Below are positions 1-7,844 of a DNA stretch of 12,383 nt, piece by piece. How positions within the stretch are numbered: position 1 is the stretch's first letter; every line of letters starts with the position of its first letter. Below the pieces are notes generated by a model that had not been told where the DNA came from, ran no database searches, and worked only from the letters and a program-made list of their open reading frames with translations. Position numbers and translations under genes: made by a program. The DNA comes from Clostridia bacterium (GTDB lineage: Bacteria; Bacillota; Clostridia; Christensenellales; Aristaeellaceae), in the NCBI GenBank assembly GCA_009776385.1, contig WRFT01000031.1:1-12383 (forward strand). Direction: 5' to 3'.

Positions 1-1011
1 CTATACGCCTTCCCCTGCCAGATGAATGCGATGGGGATTACCCTCAACCTGGACATGCTGGAGGAACTGAACCTGGACAAGCCCGGCTATGACTGGACGT
101 TTGATGAATTTGTCGAACTGCTGCGGGCCGGCATCACCGCCACAACCGCGGGCGCGGCCCTGCTGGATGATTTGGACGTAGCCTACTCAGCACAGGCTGA
201 CGGATTCTACGCGACCACATACGACTGGGTCAATCAGCGTTTCGATTTCACCAATCAATGGGTTCCGGCCATGAATCGGTATGCCGAGTTGAACGCCATC
301 CCCGGTTTAAACGCTTGGGCGATGAAGCAGCCCAAGGATGAAAACGGCCAGACGCCGCTGGACAGCGACTATGTCCTTAAATTTGGTGAAGACGGCAAGG
401 ATGACAACCATTATCTGTTCAAGAACGGACTGGCACTGCTATGTACCAACGCCACATGGAACGACAACTGGATGCGCAATGAATGCAAGATTAGCTGGGA
501 TTACTGGCCCTATCCGCGTACGGGCGACGAACCTGTCAAAACCCCCATCCACGTGGACTGCGCCTACATCACAAGCACCAGCCAAAACCCCGAAGCGGCG
601 TTTGAACTTTTAAAATGGCTGACGTACGGGCTTGAGGGCAACCTTCAGCGCCTGGATATCTTTGCCGCGCGCGGTGAAAAGCAACAGGCCGAGGGCGATA
701 CCAAGCTGCTAAAAACATGGTTTATCCCCTGCACCCAGCATCCTGATGTGATTGCGAAATTTGAGCAGAACCCGCACCTCACGGAAGGGTTTACGGCACT
801 GTACAGGAGCACCGCCAACTCCGTTCGCGGCGACCTGAACAAGTTTCTGCCTAACTTTGGCGAGTACTGGGACGGCTCGGTGTGGGGCTTGCTGGACGAC
901 GTAAGGGCGGGCAGGGCGAATGCCGCCGATGTGGCAGGGCAGCTCGACGTGAAACTCAATGCCGGCTTGGCGGAACAAATGGAAGCTTTTAACGTAAAAA
1001 TCGGCGAATAG
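1..1011 (+). CDS. Extracellular sugar-binding protein of an ABC importer, C-terminal part (5' end cut by window)
   Basis: The frame is open from base 1 (LYAFPCQMNAMGITLN...), so the ATG at 22 is probably internal and the true start lies upstream. The first 40 residues match the mid-protein region of family 1 solute-binding proteins: an 'AFPxQMNAMGxxxN' strand, then 'LDMLEELNLDKP' and 'WTFDEFVELL'. Further on, 'NPEAAFELLKWLTYG' matches the late hinge helix where these proteins treat residues as part of a binding cleft. The protein ends at a TAG, 67 bases before the next gene. It would be a secreted, probably lipid-anchored receptor delivering a sugar or oligosaccharide to membrane permeases; the signal peptide is outside the window. 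It is a conventional binding protein, unlike the large fused one that follows, so the locus encodes two receptors. The substrate cannot be read from the sequence. The family is clear; its pairing with a permease set is unknown. Confidence 0.85.
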   Translation, partial: LYAFPCQMNAMGITLNLDMLEELNLDKPGYDWTFDEFVELLRAGITATTAGAALLDDLDVAYSAQADGFYATTYDWVNQRFDFTNQWVPAMNRYAELNAIPGLNAWAMKQPKDENGQTPLDSDYVLKFGEDGKDDNHYLFKNGLALLCTNATWNDNWMRNECKISWDYWPYPRTGDEPVKTPIHVDCAYITSTSQNPEAAFELLKWLTYGLEGNLQRLDIFAARGEKQQAEGDTKLLKTWFIPCTQHPDVIAKFEQNPHLTEGFTALYRSTANSVRGDLNKFLPNFGEYWDGSVWGLLDDVRAGRANAADVAGQLDVKLNAGLAEQMEAFNVKIGE

Positions 1012-1078
1012 AAACCCAAAATGAATGAAATGTGGAGCCACTTGTAGAACGTGAAACAATGACCGGGGAGGTGTAGGT

Positions 1079-3964
1079 ATGCGGAAACGAACTGCTATGG
1101 CTATCTTTGCTTTATTGACAGCAGTTGTTCTGCTGCTGTCCCTCCCCGGTGATACGAATGCCCCTATGGATGCGGCCTCGCACAAGCCCGCGCGCACCTA
1201 TCTGATGGACGATGCCGCGGCTGCCGCGCGATGGCTTTCATTCGACCGGCAGGATATCGTGTATGAGCGAACCTTCCCCTCCCTGCAAGCTGACGTTGAA
1301 AAAGGCTGTTCGTTTACCCTATCCGTACCGGACACCGGGTATTACCGGATACTGCTGGGCTATACTTGCGATAAAATGAATCTGTTTGAAAACACGGCTG
1401 TCTTTACTGTAAACGGCATGGAGGCAGTTTGTGTGCTGCCACTTCTGTGGGCGGATGCGCCGGGCGACATGCAAACGGATCGGTATGGCAACCAAATTGT
1501 ACCGGAACAAATAATGCTGCGTGAAACATCCCATTCTTGGCTGGAAGATTATGAGCGGTTAGCACGCATGCCGATTCTTTTTCCACTTATTGCCGGGGAA
1601 AACCGCATGACCATCATCCCGCAAAATCAGAACTTAACGCTGCAATCCGTGGTTGTGGCCAGACCATCACAGATACCCACCTATAATGTATACCGAACAG
1701 CTTATGCGGATGCCCCCGTTTATGGCGGCATTCTGACGATTGAGGGAGAAAACTATCGGTTGAAATCCGATTCTTATATACGGGGACATCATGTAACCAA
1801 CACCGGCGTCGTACCAAACAGCCCATATGTTAAACTGATTAACGCCATTGACGACAAATCCTTTAAGACCGTCGGGCAGAAACTGCTTTATGAAGTAGCA
1901 ATACCCTCGGACGGATGGTACGCTCTGACCATCAAGTATTGCCAGCCGCTGAAAGCCGGAGGCGTGGTATACCGAACCGTTGAGATAGATGGCGCCGTAC
2001 CATTCGCGGAAGCGCGGGATGTGCCGTTTCCCCATACCGGCATGGGCATATACCAAAACAGGACGCTCGATCAGCAATTTTATTTGACGGCCGGCATGCA
2101 CACCCTCGCGTTTAAAGTGACGGCCGCGCCGTTGGATGCGGTGGCAGAAGAATTAATACAGATTGTCAACGAGATCAGCGGCACAAGTTTAACGATGCGA
2201 AGAATTAAGGGCAGCAATTCCGACGACACAGCAAAAACGGATGTCAACCGCACATGGGATATTTTACAATACATGCCGGATATCTTACAAAAACTGGCTG
2301 ACTGGGAGAGTCGGTTGTACGCGGTATACAGCGCGGTACAAAACCTTTCGGGAATGAATCCATCTTATGCCGGGGATTTGAAGCTGGCCGCTCAGAACCT
2401 TGCCCGATTGGCAAGCGAACCGCGCGCAATTCTCAACCGGTCGGCGCTGCTTAGCGATGACGCCGGTTCCGCGGCCCAGCTGGCATCCAACGTGGCGCAA
2501 AAACTGAAAGAGCAGCATTTGAGCATCGACCGGTTCTACCTGCATGGAACAAGCGTCGAGCCGCCGTCGCCCAAAGCTCAGTTCCTGGTTGAGGTGTCAA
2601 CCGCTTTCCGGCAGTTTCTTTACTCCTTTACGCCCGTAATGAATGAATCCGCCGATATTAAAAACTCCGTCGGCGTGCTGACTGTTTGGGTTGGAAAGCC
2701 GTCACAGTATGTGGATACCCTGCGGGCATTAACCGCGCAAAACTTCACGGCAAGCACGGGGATTGATGTGGTTTTCTCAATCATGCCCGACGAGAAAAAA
2801 ATCACGCTGGCAAACTCCACGGGGAATAACCCCGATGTGGCGCTTGCCTTATCGTATTACCGGCCGGCGGAATTCGCAATGCGCGGCATGGCTAAAAACC
2901 TGCTGGAGTACGACGATTTTCTTGATTGGTACGGCGCCGAATACAACCTCGAGTCCCTCTCCCCGATGGCGTATGAGGACGGTATCTATGGAGCGAGTGA
3001 GACACAGGAATTTAATGTCCTGTTTTATCGCAAGGATATTCTGGAGGCACTGGGATTAGATGTGACCGATACATGGGATGACGTCAAGCGCATCATGCCC
3101 ACGTTGCTGCGCAACTCTATGAACTTTAACCATCCTCTGGCGAACGACGCCGGATATAAGCCGTTCGCGGCGACCGGAATGTTCCTTTTTCAGAACGGCG
3201 GAAATTTTTACGCGCCCGATGGGCTTACCGCCAACTTCAATGACCCGGCAACATTACACGGTCTGCGCGAGATGACCGATCTTTACCGCACATACGGGCT
3301 TGCGCAAAGTGTACCGAACTTTTTTAACGCCTTTCGATCAGGCGCCATTCCCATCGGCATCAGCAATTTTTCAACATATCTGCAACTGCAAGTGGCCGCG
3401 CCGGAGTTAACCGGGCGATGGGATATTGCACCGGTACCCGGCACCATGGGAACAGACGGCGTCATCCGCCGCGATTACTCAGCGGCTTCTACCTGCGCCA
3501 TGGTTTTCGCCAATACTGCGCTGCCCGAAGAAGCATATGCCTTTGTTAAGTGGTGGCTGTCATCCGAAACACAAATCCGGTACGCACGTGACTTGCAGAT
3601 GAGGTATGGGCCGGAGTATGTATGGAACACGGGTAATCATACCGCGTTTTCACAGATGGCGTATCCTTTACGGCATAAGAAAGTCATTCTGGCGCAATGG
3701 GAATGGCAAAGGGAGGCGCTGCGGCATCCCGCGAGCTATATACTCGAACGGGAGGTCAGCAACGCATGGATTGATATCGTCACAAGAGGTGCGAGGTTCC
3801 GGCCGCGTATTGATGATGCGCTTCTTGCGGCAAACCGCGAGATGCGCCGGAAGCTGATTGAGTTTGGGTATATCGATCAACACGGGAACCGGCTTAAGGA
3901 ATACAACATACATCTGATTGATGATTTGATTGGTATGCGGAAGGAGGGGCCGGCCGATGAATAA
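1079..3964 (+). CDS. Large secreted fusion: two beta-sandwich (CBM-like) regions plus ABC solute-binding domain
   Basis: 961 residues, about twice the usual length of a sugar-binding protein. Start ATG at 1079 follows GGGGAGGTG at 1065-1073 with good spacing. Residues 1-28 form a signal peptide (basic MRKR, hydrophobic core about 8-22, possible cleavage after 'DTNA'). No lipobox cysteine is visible, which is odd for a Gram-positive receptor. Residues about 40-195 and 217-350 each look like a beta-rich sandwich; the second has 'IEGENYRLKSDSY', 'IPSDGWYALTIKY' and 'FYLTAGMHTLAFKVT', the pattern of carbohydrate-binding-module-like domains. Residues about 355-525 are mostly helical and may act as a spacer. 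Residues about 530-900 are a family 1 solute-binding domain: 'VLTVWVGKPSQYVDTLRAL', 'NNPDVALALSYYRPAEFAMRG', 'YGASETQEFNVLFYRKDIL', 'LPEEAYAFVKWWLSSETQ'. A charged tail follows. Probable role: surface capture of a glycan and delivery to the adjacent permeases (inference). Its last 8 bases overlap the next gene. Confidence 0.85.
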   Translation: MRKRTAMAIFALLTAVVLLLSLPGDTNAPMDAASHKPARTYLMDDAAAAARWLSFDRQDIVYERTFPSLQADVEKGCSFTLSVPDTGYYRILLGYTCDKMNLFENTAVFTVNGMEAVCVLPLLWADAPGDMQTDRYGNQIVPEQIMLRETSHSWLEDYERLARMPILFPLIAGENRMTIIPQNQNLTLQSVVVARPSQIPTYNVYRTAYADAPVYGGILTIEGENYRLKSDSYIRGHHVTNTGVVPNSPYVKLINAIDDKSFKTVGQKLLYEVAIPSDGWYALTIKYCQPLKAGGVVYRTVEIDGAVPFAEARDVPFPHTGMGIYQNRTLDQQFYLTAGMHTLAFKVTAAPLDAVAEELIQIVNEISGTSLTMRRIKGSNSDDTAKTDVNRTWDILQYMPDILQKLADWESRLYAVYSAVQNLSGMNPSYAGDLKLAAQNLARLASEPRAILNRSALLSDDAGSAAQLASNVAQKLKEQHLSIDRFYLHGTSVEPPSPKAQFLVEVSTAFRQFLYSFTPVMNESADIKNSVGVLTVWVGKPSQYVDTLRALTAQNFTASTGIDVVFSIMPDEKKITLANSTGNNPDVALALSYYRPAEFAMRGMAKNLLEYDDFLDWYGAEYNLESLSPMAYEDGIYGASETQEFNVLFYRKDILEALGLDVTDTWDDVKRIMPTLLRNSMNFNHPLANDAGYKPFAATGMFLFQNGGNFYAPDGLTANFNDPATLHGLREMTDLYRTYGLAQSVPNFFNAFRSGAIPIGISNFSTYLQLQVAAPELTGRWDIAPVPGTMGTDGVIRRDYSAASTCAMVFANTALPEEAYAFVKWWLSSETQIRYARDLQMRYGPEYVWNTGNHTAFSQMAYPLRHKKVILAQWEWQREALRHPASYILEREVSNAWIDIVTRGARFRPRIDDALLAANREMRRKLIEFGYIDQHGNRLKEYNIHLIDDLIGMRKEGPADE
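3941..3947 (+). promoter_or_regulatory. Shine-Dalgarno site for the first permease
   Basis: AAGGAGG lies inside the end of the preceding gene, 9 bases before the ATG at 3957. It supports 3957 as the start over the in-frame upstream GTG/TTG-type candidates around 3930, which have no comparable site. Confidence 0.75.
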
Positions 3965-4877
3965 ACCCAATGGTATGCCCCGGCGCTTTAAGCTGTTTCT
4001 GGACAGGCATTCCGTTTCCGTATTACAAGCTCCGTTCATCATGCTGTTTGCAGCCTTCATCATCATACCTATCCTCATGGCGATCGGTTTGTCGTTTACG
4101 GACTTTAATACGATACAGATGCCGAACTTCGTCGGTTTGAACCATTACGTGTCCATCCTCACCGATGATCAGGTTTTTATGGAGTACGCCCTGCCCAACA
4201 CCATACAGTTCGCCATCATCGTGGGCATTGGCGGCTACATTTTATCGTTTTTTATGGCATGGTCGCTGGCGCAAATTACCAAAATTCCCCGCACTATTCT
4301 TGCGATTATTCTATATTCACCTTCCATGACAGGCGGCGTTATGCTGAGCGCGGTTTGGCGCGTCATCTTCGACGGCGACAAGGTGGGGCTGCTCAACGCC
4401 TTCCTGCTGCGGTTGGATGCCATACAAAAACCAATCGTCTGGCTTCAAGATCCCACATACTTGCTGCCCATCATGATACTTGTCAGCTTGTGGAGCAGTA
4501 TGGGTATCGGCTTTTTGGCGATGCTGGCCGGTGTATTGAATGTTAACCGCGAATTATATGAAGCTGCTTATATCGACGGCGTACACAACCGCTTTCAGGA
4601 GATACGCTATGTTACCATCCCGGCAGCCCGCCCGCAGATGCTGTTCGGCGCTGTTATGGCCATTGTCGGTACTTTCCAGAACGGATCAATCGGCGTGATG
4701 CTGACCGGAGCCAATCCAACTCCGGGGTATGCCGGCCAGCTTTTGGTCACGCACGCGGAAGAACACGCATTCGTGCGGTATGAGATGGGCTATGGAGCGG
4801 CGGTATCGGTGCTGTTATTGATTCTAGTATGGGGCGTATCTCAGCTCGCGAAAAAGCTATTTGCCGAGAAGGCGTAG
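3957..4877 (+). CDS. ABC sugar importer permease, MalF/UgpA type (set 1)
   Basis: 306 residues, a normal length for the family. It is an integral membrane subunit forming half of the translocation channel. Hydrophobic segments are at about 22-46, 81-103, 112-137, 168-194, 226-246 and 279-298, giving six membrane helices. The cytoplasmic EAA loop that docks to the ATPase is clear at residues 202-224: 'EAAYIDGVHNRFQEIRYVTI' followed by P, matching the EAA-x3-G-x9-I-x-P pattern. A short basic N-terminus precedes helix 1, as in the shorter MalF homologues that lack the extra periplasmic loop. The start overlaps the end of the fused binding protein by 8 bases, and the partner permease begins 12 bases after its stop. 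The two should form a heterodimer, probably served by the fused binding protein just upstream. The substrate is not predictable from sequence. Confidence 0.93.
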   Translation: MNKPNGMPRRFKLFLDRHSVSVLQAPFIMLFAAFIIIPILMAIGLSFTDFNTIQMPNFVGLNHYVSILTDDQVFMEYALPNTIQFAIIVGIGGYILSFFMAWSLAQITKIPRTILAIILYSPSMTGGVMLSAVWRVIFDGDKVGLLNAFLLRLDAIQKPIVWLQDPTYLLPIMILVSLWSSMGIGFLAMLAGVLNVNRELYEAAYIDGVHNRFQEIRYVTIPAARPQMLFGAVMAIVGTFQNGSIGVMLTGANPTPGYAGQLLVTHAEEHAFVRYEMGYGAAVSVLLLILVWGVSQLAKKLFAEKA

Positions 4878-4884
4878 GAGGTGA
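4876..4884 (+). promoter_or_regulatory. Shine-Dalgarno site deciding the start of the second permease
   Basis: AGGAGGTGA overlaps the stop of the preceding gene. The GTG at 4881 lies inside this site and cannot be started from it. The in-frame GTG at 4890, 14 bases from the first A of the site, has the spacing seen at the other genes here. Confidence 0.75.
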
Positions 4885-4889
4885 GTGAA

Positions 4890-5804
4890 GTGCGCAGAAA
4901 AAACAGGATGAAAGCGTTCGGACTGGACCCGCGCCGGTTTGACCGGACACAAATCAAATTCTATTCTTATTTACTGCCGATTGCCGCGCTCATGGCGCTG
5001 CCTATTTTGTTTATTGTATTCAACGCGTTCAAGCCCTTAGATGAATTGTTGGTGTATCCTCCCAGGTTTGTTACCACGCGGCCTACCTTGGACAATTTTC
5101 GAGCATTGACCTCCACATCGGCGGAAAAAGCCATCCCCATGTCGCGCTATCTGTTTAACAGCATCCTGTCGACGGCTATCGTGATGGCGGCAACCTTACT
5201 CATCACTGTCGCGGCCGCGTATTGCCTATCGAAGAAGCGGTATAAGCTAAAAAACACCTTCTTTGCCATCAACGAGGCGGCCCTCATGTTCGTCCCCGTC
5301 GCAGTTTCCATTCCACGCTACATGGTTGTATTCGGTTTGGGCTTAATCGATAGCTTCCTGGCACATATCGTGCCGCTGCTGGCGATTCCCGTGGGATTGT
5401 TTTTAGTCAAACAGTTTATCGATCAGCTTCCCGATTCGATGATTGATGCCGCACAAATCGACGGGGCCAGCGATTACCGCGTCTTGTGGAAGATTGTTGT
5501 GCCCAACATCATACCGGCGCTTTCCACGGTGGCCATTCTTGCCTTCCAAGCAAGCTGGAACAGCCTGGAAGCATCTAACCTATACATTAATAATGAGGCG
5601 ATTCGCAGCTTCTCGTTTTATATGACGACCTTAGCCGCCGCCGGTAATCAAAGCGTGATGTCGGGGCAATTACATGGTAATGCCATCGCGGGGTTGGGTG
5701 TTCAAGCGGCGGCGACGCTCATCATGTTCCTGCCTAATCTATGTTTATTTGTTTTATTGCAAGCTCGTGTCATGAACACCATGTCTCACTCAGGCATGAA
5801 GTAG
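4890..5804 (+). CDS. ABC sugar importer permease, MalG/UgpE type (set 1)
   Basis: 304 residues from GTG 4890; an in-frame GTG at 4881 is possible on paper but overlaps the Shine-Dalgarno site. It is the second membrane half of importer set 1. A basic N-terminus leads to a first helix at about 27-47, then hydrophobic segments at about 88-112, 126-150, 155-176, 207-225 and 267-290. The EAA-type loop at residues 186-206 reads 'DAAQIDGASDYRVLWKIVVP', with A-A, G and the final I-x-x-P positions present. The 'FVPVAVSIPRYMVVFGLGLIDS' segment before it is typical of MalG-type subunits, which often have a phrase like 'IPxYxxxxxLGLxxT'. The C-terminus 'LQARVMNTMSHSGMK' corresponds to the short tail after the last helix. 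The stop TAG at 5802-5804 merges into the ribosome site of the next gene, suggesting coupled translation with the NHL/YIP1 gene. Confidence 0.92.
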   Translation: MRRKNRMKAFGLDPRRFDRTQIKFYSYLLPIAALMALPILFIVFNAFKPLDELLVYPPRFVTTRPTLDNFRALTSTSAEKAIPMSRYLFNSILSTAIVMAATLLITVAAAYCLSKKRYKLKNTFFAINEAALMFVPVAVSIPRYMVVFGLGLIDSFLAHIVPLLAIPVGLFLVKQFIDQLPDSMIDAAQIDGASDYRVLWKIVVPNIIPALSTVAILAFQASWNSLEASNLYINNEAIRSFSFYMTTLAAAGNQSVMSGQLHGNAIAGLGVQAAATLIMFLPNLCLFVLLQARVMNTMSHSGMK

Positions 5805-5811
5805 GGGGTGA
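5803..5811 (+). promoter_or_regulatory. Shine-Dalgarno site with ambiguous start (GTG 5808 or ATT 5817)
   Basis: AGGGGGTGA starts inside the preceding stop codon. The annotated GTG at 5808 is part of the site itself. The in-frame ATT at 5817 sits exactly 14 bases from the first base of the site, the same geometry as GTG 4890 and its site at 4876. The next ordinary candidate, TTG 5829, is too far for good initiation. Confidence 0.5.
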
Positions 5812-7844
5812 AGCATATTAAACGGATATTGTCCCTTGCGATCATCCTGCTTTTACTGCCGTGCTTTCCCGCCAATGCCATTGAAAGCACCGCGTATACC
5901 TATGCGCTGTCACTTAACCATGAAACATACATTCGTATCCAAGACGCCTACATGCCGGGCGGCACCACCCTTTCCGATATCGGTTTGAATGCGCCGGAGG
6001 ACTTATGCTATCACGATGGGTACTTCTATATCGCCGATACAGGCAACGGGCGTATCGTGCGTTGCGATAGGTCTAACGGCATGCTTTTCCATTTGGGTAT
6101 AGGTGAACTCAAGAGGCCCACCGGCGTGGCGGTAGCCAATGATGGGCGCGTCTTTGTGGCAGACTACGGCGCAGAGCAGATCGTTGTCCTGTCGCCCGAA
6201 GGGAAGGTACTGCAGCGCATCGGGCGTCCGGAAGATTTGTTCTATGGGAAAAGCCGGTACATGCCCCGGAAGGTTGATGTGGACAGTTACGGCAACATTC
6301 TTGCCATCAGCGAAGGAACGCACGAAGGGCTTTTACAATTCATGCCGGACGGGACATTTGCCGGTTTTTTTGGGGCCAACAAGACCAAGGGCTTGAGCCT
6401 TATTGAATGGGTGCAAAAGACATTTTTTACCGAGGCGCAAAAGGCAAAGCTTTTTTTCAGGAACCCGCCCTGCACCGTGTCACTGCATGTTTCCGGCAAC
6501 AATGTCTACACCGTAATACAAAACGATTGGCGAAACTCACTAAAAAAACTGAACCTGGCGGGCGTCGATATACTGCCCAATGCCGGGAACGTGTGGGGCA
6601 AGGACAATTACGTCGATTTGACTGTCGCGCCAAATGGCAACATCATCGCCGTTACCGATACGGGGTCCATCGAAGAATTCAACGGCGATGGCGATACCCT
6701 GTTCATGTTCGGCGGACGCGCCGTATCCAGCGATCGCAACGGCCTGACGGCGGTGGTCAGTTCCATCGCGGTAGACGAAACGTATACCATCTATGTGCTG
6801 GACAAAGAACGCGCTTTGATTCAAGCGTTTATCCCAACGGCCTTCGCCTCCATGCTGCATGAAGCCGGCGAGGACTTCAACGCCGGCCGCTATGCGCAGA
6901 GCCTTTCGGCTTGGGAGAGCATCCTGCGCATGAATCCCATGACCAGCATGGCGCACACCGGATACGCCGCAACGCTGTTCCAGCTTGGCGAATATGAAAG
7001 AGCGGCGCATCATTATCGGTTAAACGGCCAGGCATCTTTATACTCGAAGTGCTTTTGGGAGATGCGCAGCGCATGGCTGCGGGCAAACATGTACACCATT
7101 CTGCTGGGCGGCATCGGCGTGTTCCTTTTGCTGATAATCGTCAGCTGCGTGCGAAAATCCCGTGATTTCCTCTCGCCTATACGGACGCGCTGGATTAAAG
7201 CCAAGCAAAAACACAAGCTTCTGAGAGATATCATTTGCGAACCCTTCAACATGATACGCCATCCCATTGATTGCTTGTACGACTTGAAACATAAAAAGCG
7301 CGGCAGTCCTATAAGCGCAGGTATTTTGTATCTGCTTGCGTTAGCCGTATGCTTTCTAAGCCGCATGAGTACGTCCTTCGTGTTCGGGGGCGGCATCGGC
7401 CGGTGGGTCGATCCGGGGATGCTTCTGATTACCACCACCGTGCCGGCCGCGCTGTTCTGGATAGGGAGTTACCTTGTCAGCTCCATTCACGACGGCGAAG
7501 GAACAGTTATTCAAGCATTTACGTCGTTTGGGTATGCACTCACGCCGTACATTGTGTTCACACCGATTCTGACAATTTTATCTCACGCGTTGACACAGCG
7601 CGAACAATTTATCTTCCAGTTTCTCAGTTTTCTGGTAATCGGCTACACCTGTGTGCTGGTAATTTTGTCCGTTAAGGAGACATACGGTTACGATGGAAGG
7701 CAAACTGTGAGCAATCTGCTCTTGACCGCAGGATTTATGCTGATCGCGGCGTTAGCGATAATTATCCTGTTTATCCTCTGGAGGCAGCTCTTGAGCTTCA
7801 TTTCAGAGATTTTCGAGGAGGTGCGATATCGTGTCATGCAATAA
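5808..7844 (+). CDS. Membrane protein: NHL propeller, TPR-like segment and YIP1-like domain
   Basis: 678 residues from GTG 5808 (675 if the ATT at 5817 is used). Residues 1-24 form a signal peptide, with likely cleavage after 'PANA'. Residues about 55-345 contain NHL-type propeller repeats: 'GLNAPEDLCYHDGYFYIADT' then GNGRIVR, 'LKRPTGVAVANDGRVFVADY', 'VDLTVAPNGNIIAVTDTG', 'VVSSIAVDETYTIYVLD'. Residues about 347-409 look like two TPR helix pairs ('EAGEDFNAGRYAQSLSAWES', 'GYAATLFQLGEYERAAHHY'). A membrane helix at about 428-447 is followed by a basic cytoplasmic stretch. Residues about 480-660 form a YIP1-like domain with five hydrophobic segments and the phrase 'GEGTVIQAFTSFGYALTPYI', typical of bacterial YIP1 proteins. 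By topology, the propeller and TPR would be outside and YIP1 in the membrane. Its place between two permease pairs suggests a transport accessory, organiser or sensor role; no catalytic motif is visible. It ends 14 bases inside the next gene. Confidence 0.8.
   Translation: MKHIKRILSLAIILLLLPCFPANAIESTAYTYALSLNHETYIRIQDAYMPGGTTLSDIGLNAPEDLCYHDGYFYIADTGNGRIVRCDRSNGMLFHLGIGELKRPTGVAVANDGRVFVADYGAEQIVVLSPEGKVLQRIGRPEDLFYGKSRYMPRKVDVDSYGNILAISEGTHEGLLQFMPDGTFAGFFGANKTKGLSLIEWVQKTFFTEAQKAKLFFRNPPCTVSLHVSGNNVYTVIQNDWRNSLKKLNLAGVDILPNAGNVWGKDNYVDLTVAPNGNIIAVTDTGSIEEFNGDGDTLFMFGGRAVSSDRNGLTAVVSSIAVDETYTIYVLDKERALIQAFIPTAFASMLHEAGEDFNAGRYAQSLSAWESILRMNPMTSMAHTGYAATLFQLGEYERAAHHYRLNGQASLYSKCFWEMRSAWLRANMYTILLGGIGVFLLLIIVSCVRKSRDFLSPIRTRWIKAKQKHKLLRDIICEPFNMIRHPIDCLYDLKHKKRGSPISAGILYLLALAVCFLSRMSTSFVFGGGIGRWVDPGMLLITTTVPAALFWIGSYLVSSIHDGEGTVIQAFTSFGYALTPYIVFTPILTILSHALTQREQFIFQFLSFLVIGYTCVLVILSVKETYGYDGRQTVSNLLLTAGFMLIAALAIIILFILWRQLLSFISEIFEEVRYRVMQ

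Noticed and set aside
1012..1078. Promoter or terminator between the first receptor and the fused receptor
   Set aside because: Only a 4-base stem with a 2-base loop (GTGG-AG-CCAC, 1032-1041) and no U-run is visible, and no convincing -35/-10 pair. The gap is too short and featureless to call a site.
645..1197. Long minus-strand frames opposite the first receptor and the start of the fused receptor
   Set aside because: They lie antisense to well-supported coding sequence, have no ribosome sites and no protein-family character, and are explained by the codon composition of the real genes.
6407..6862. 151-codon plus-strand frame within the NHL gene
   Set aside because: It is an out-of-frame shadow with an arginine-rich, non-protein-like translation and no ribosome site.
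6540..7013. 157-codon minus-strand frame inside the NHL/YIP1 gene
   Set aside because: It is antisense to clear NHL and TPR coding, has histidine/arginine-rich odd composition and no start signal.
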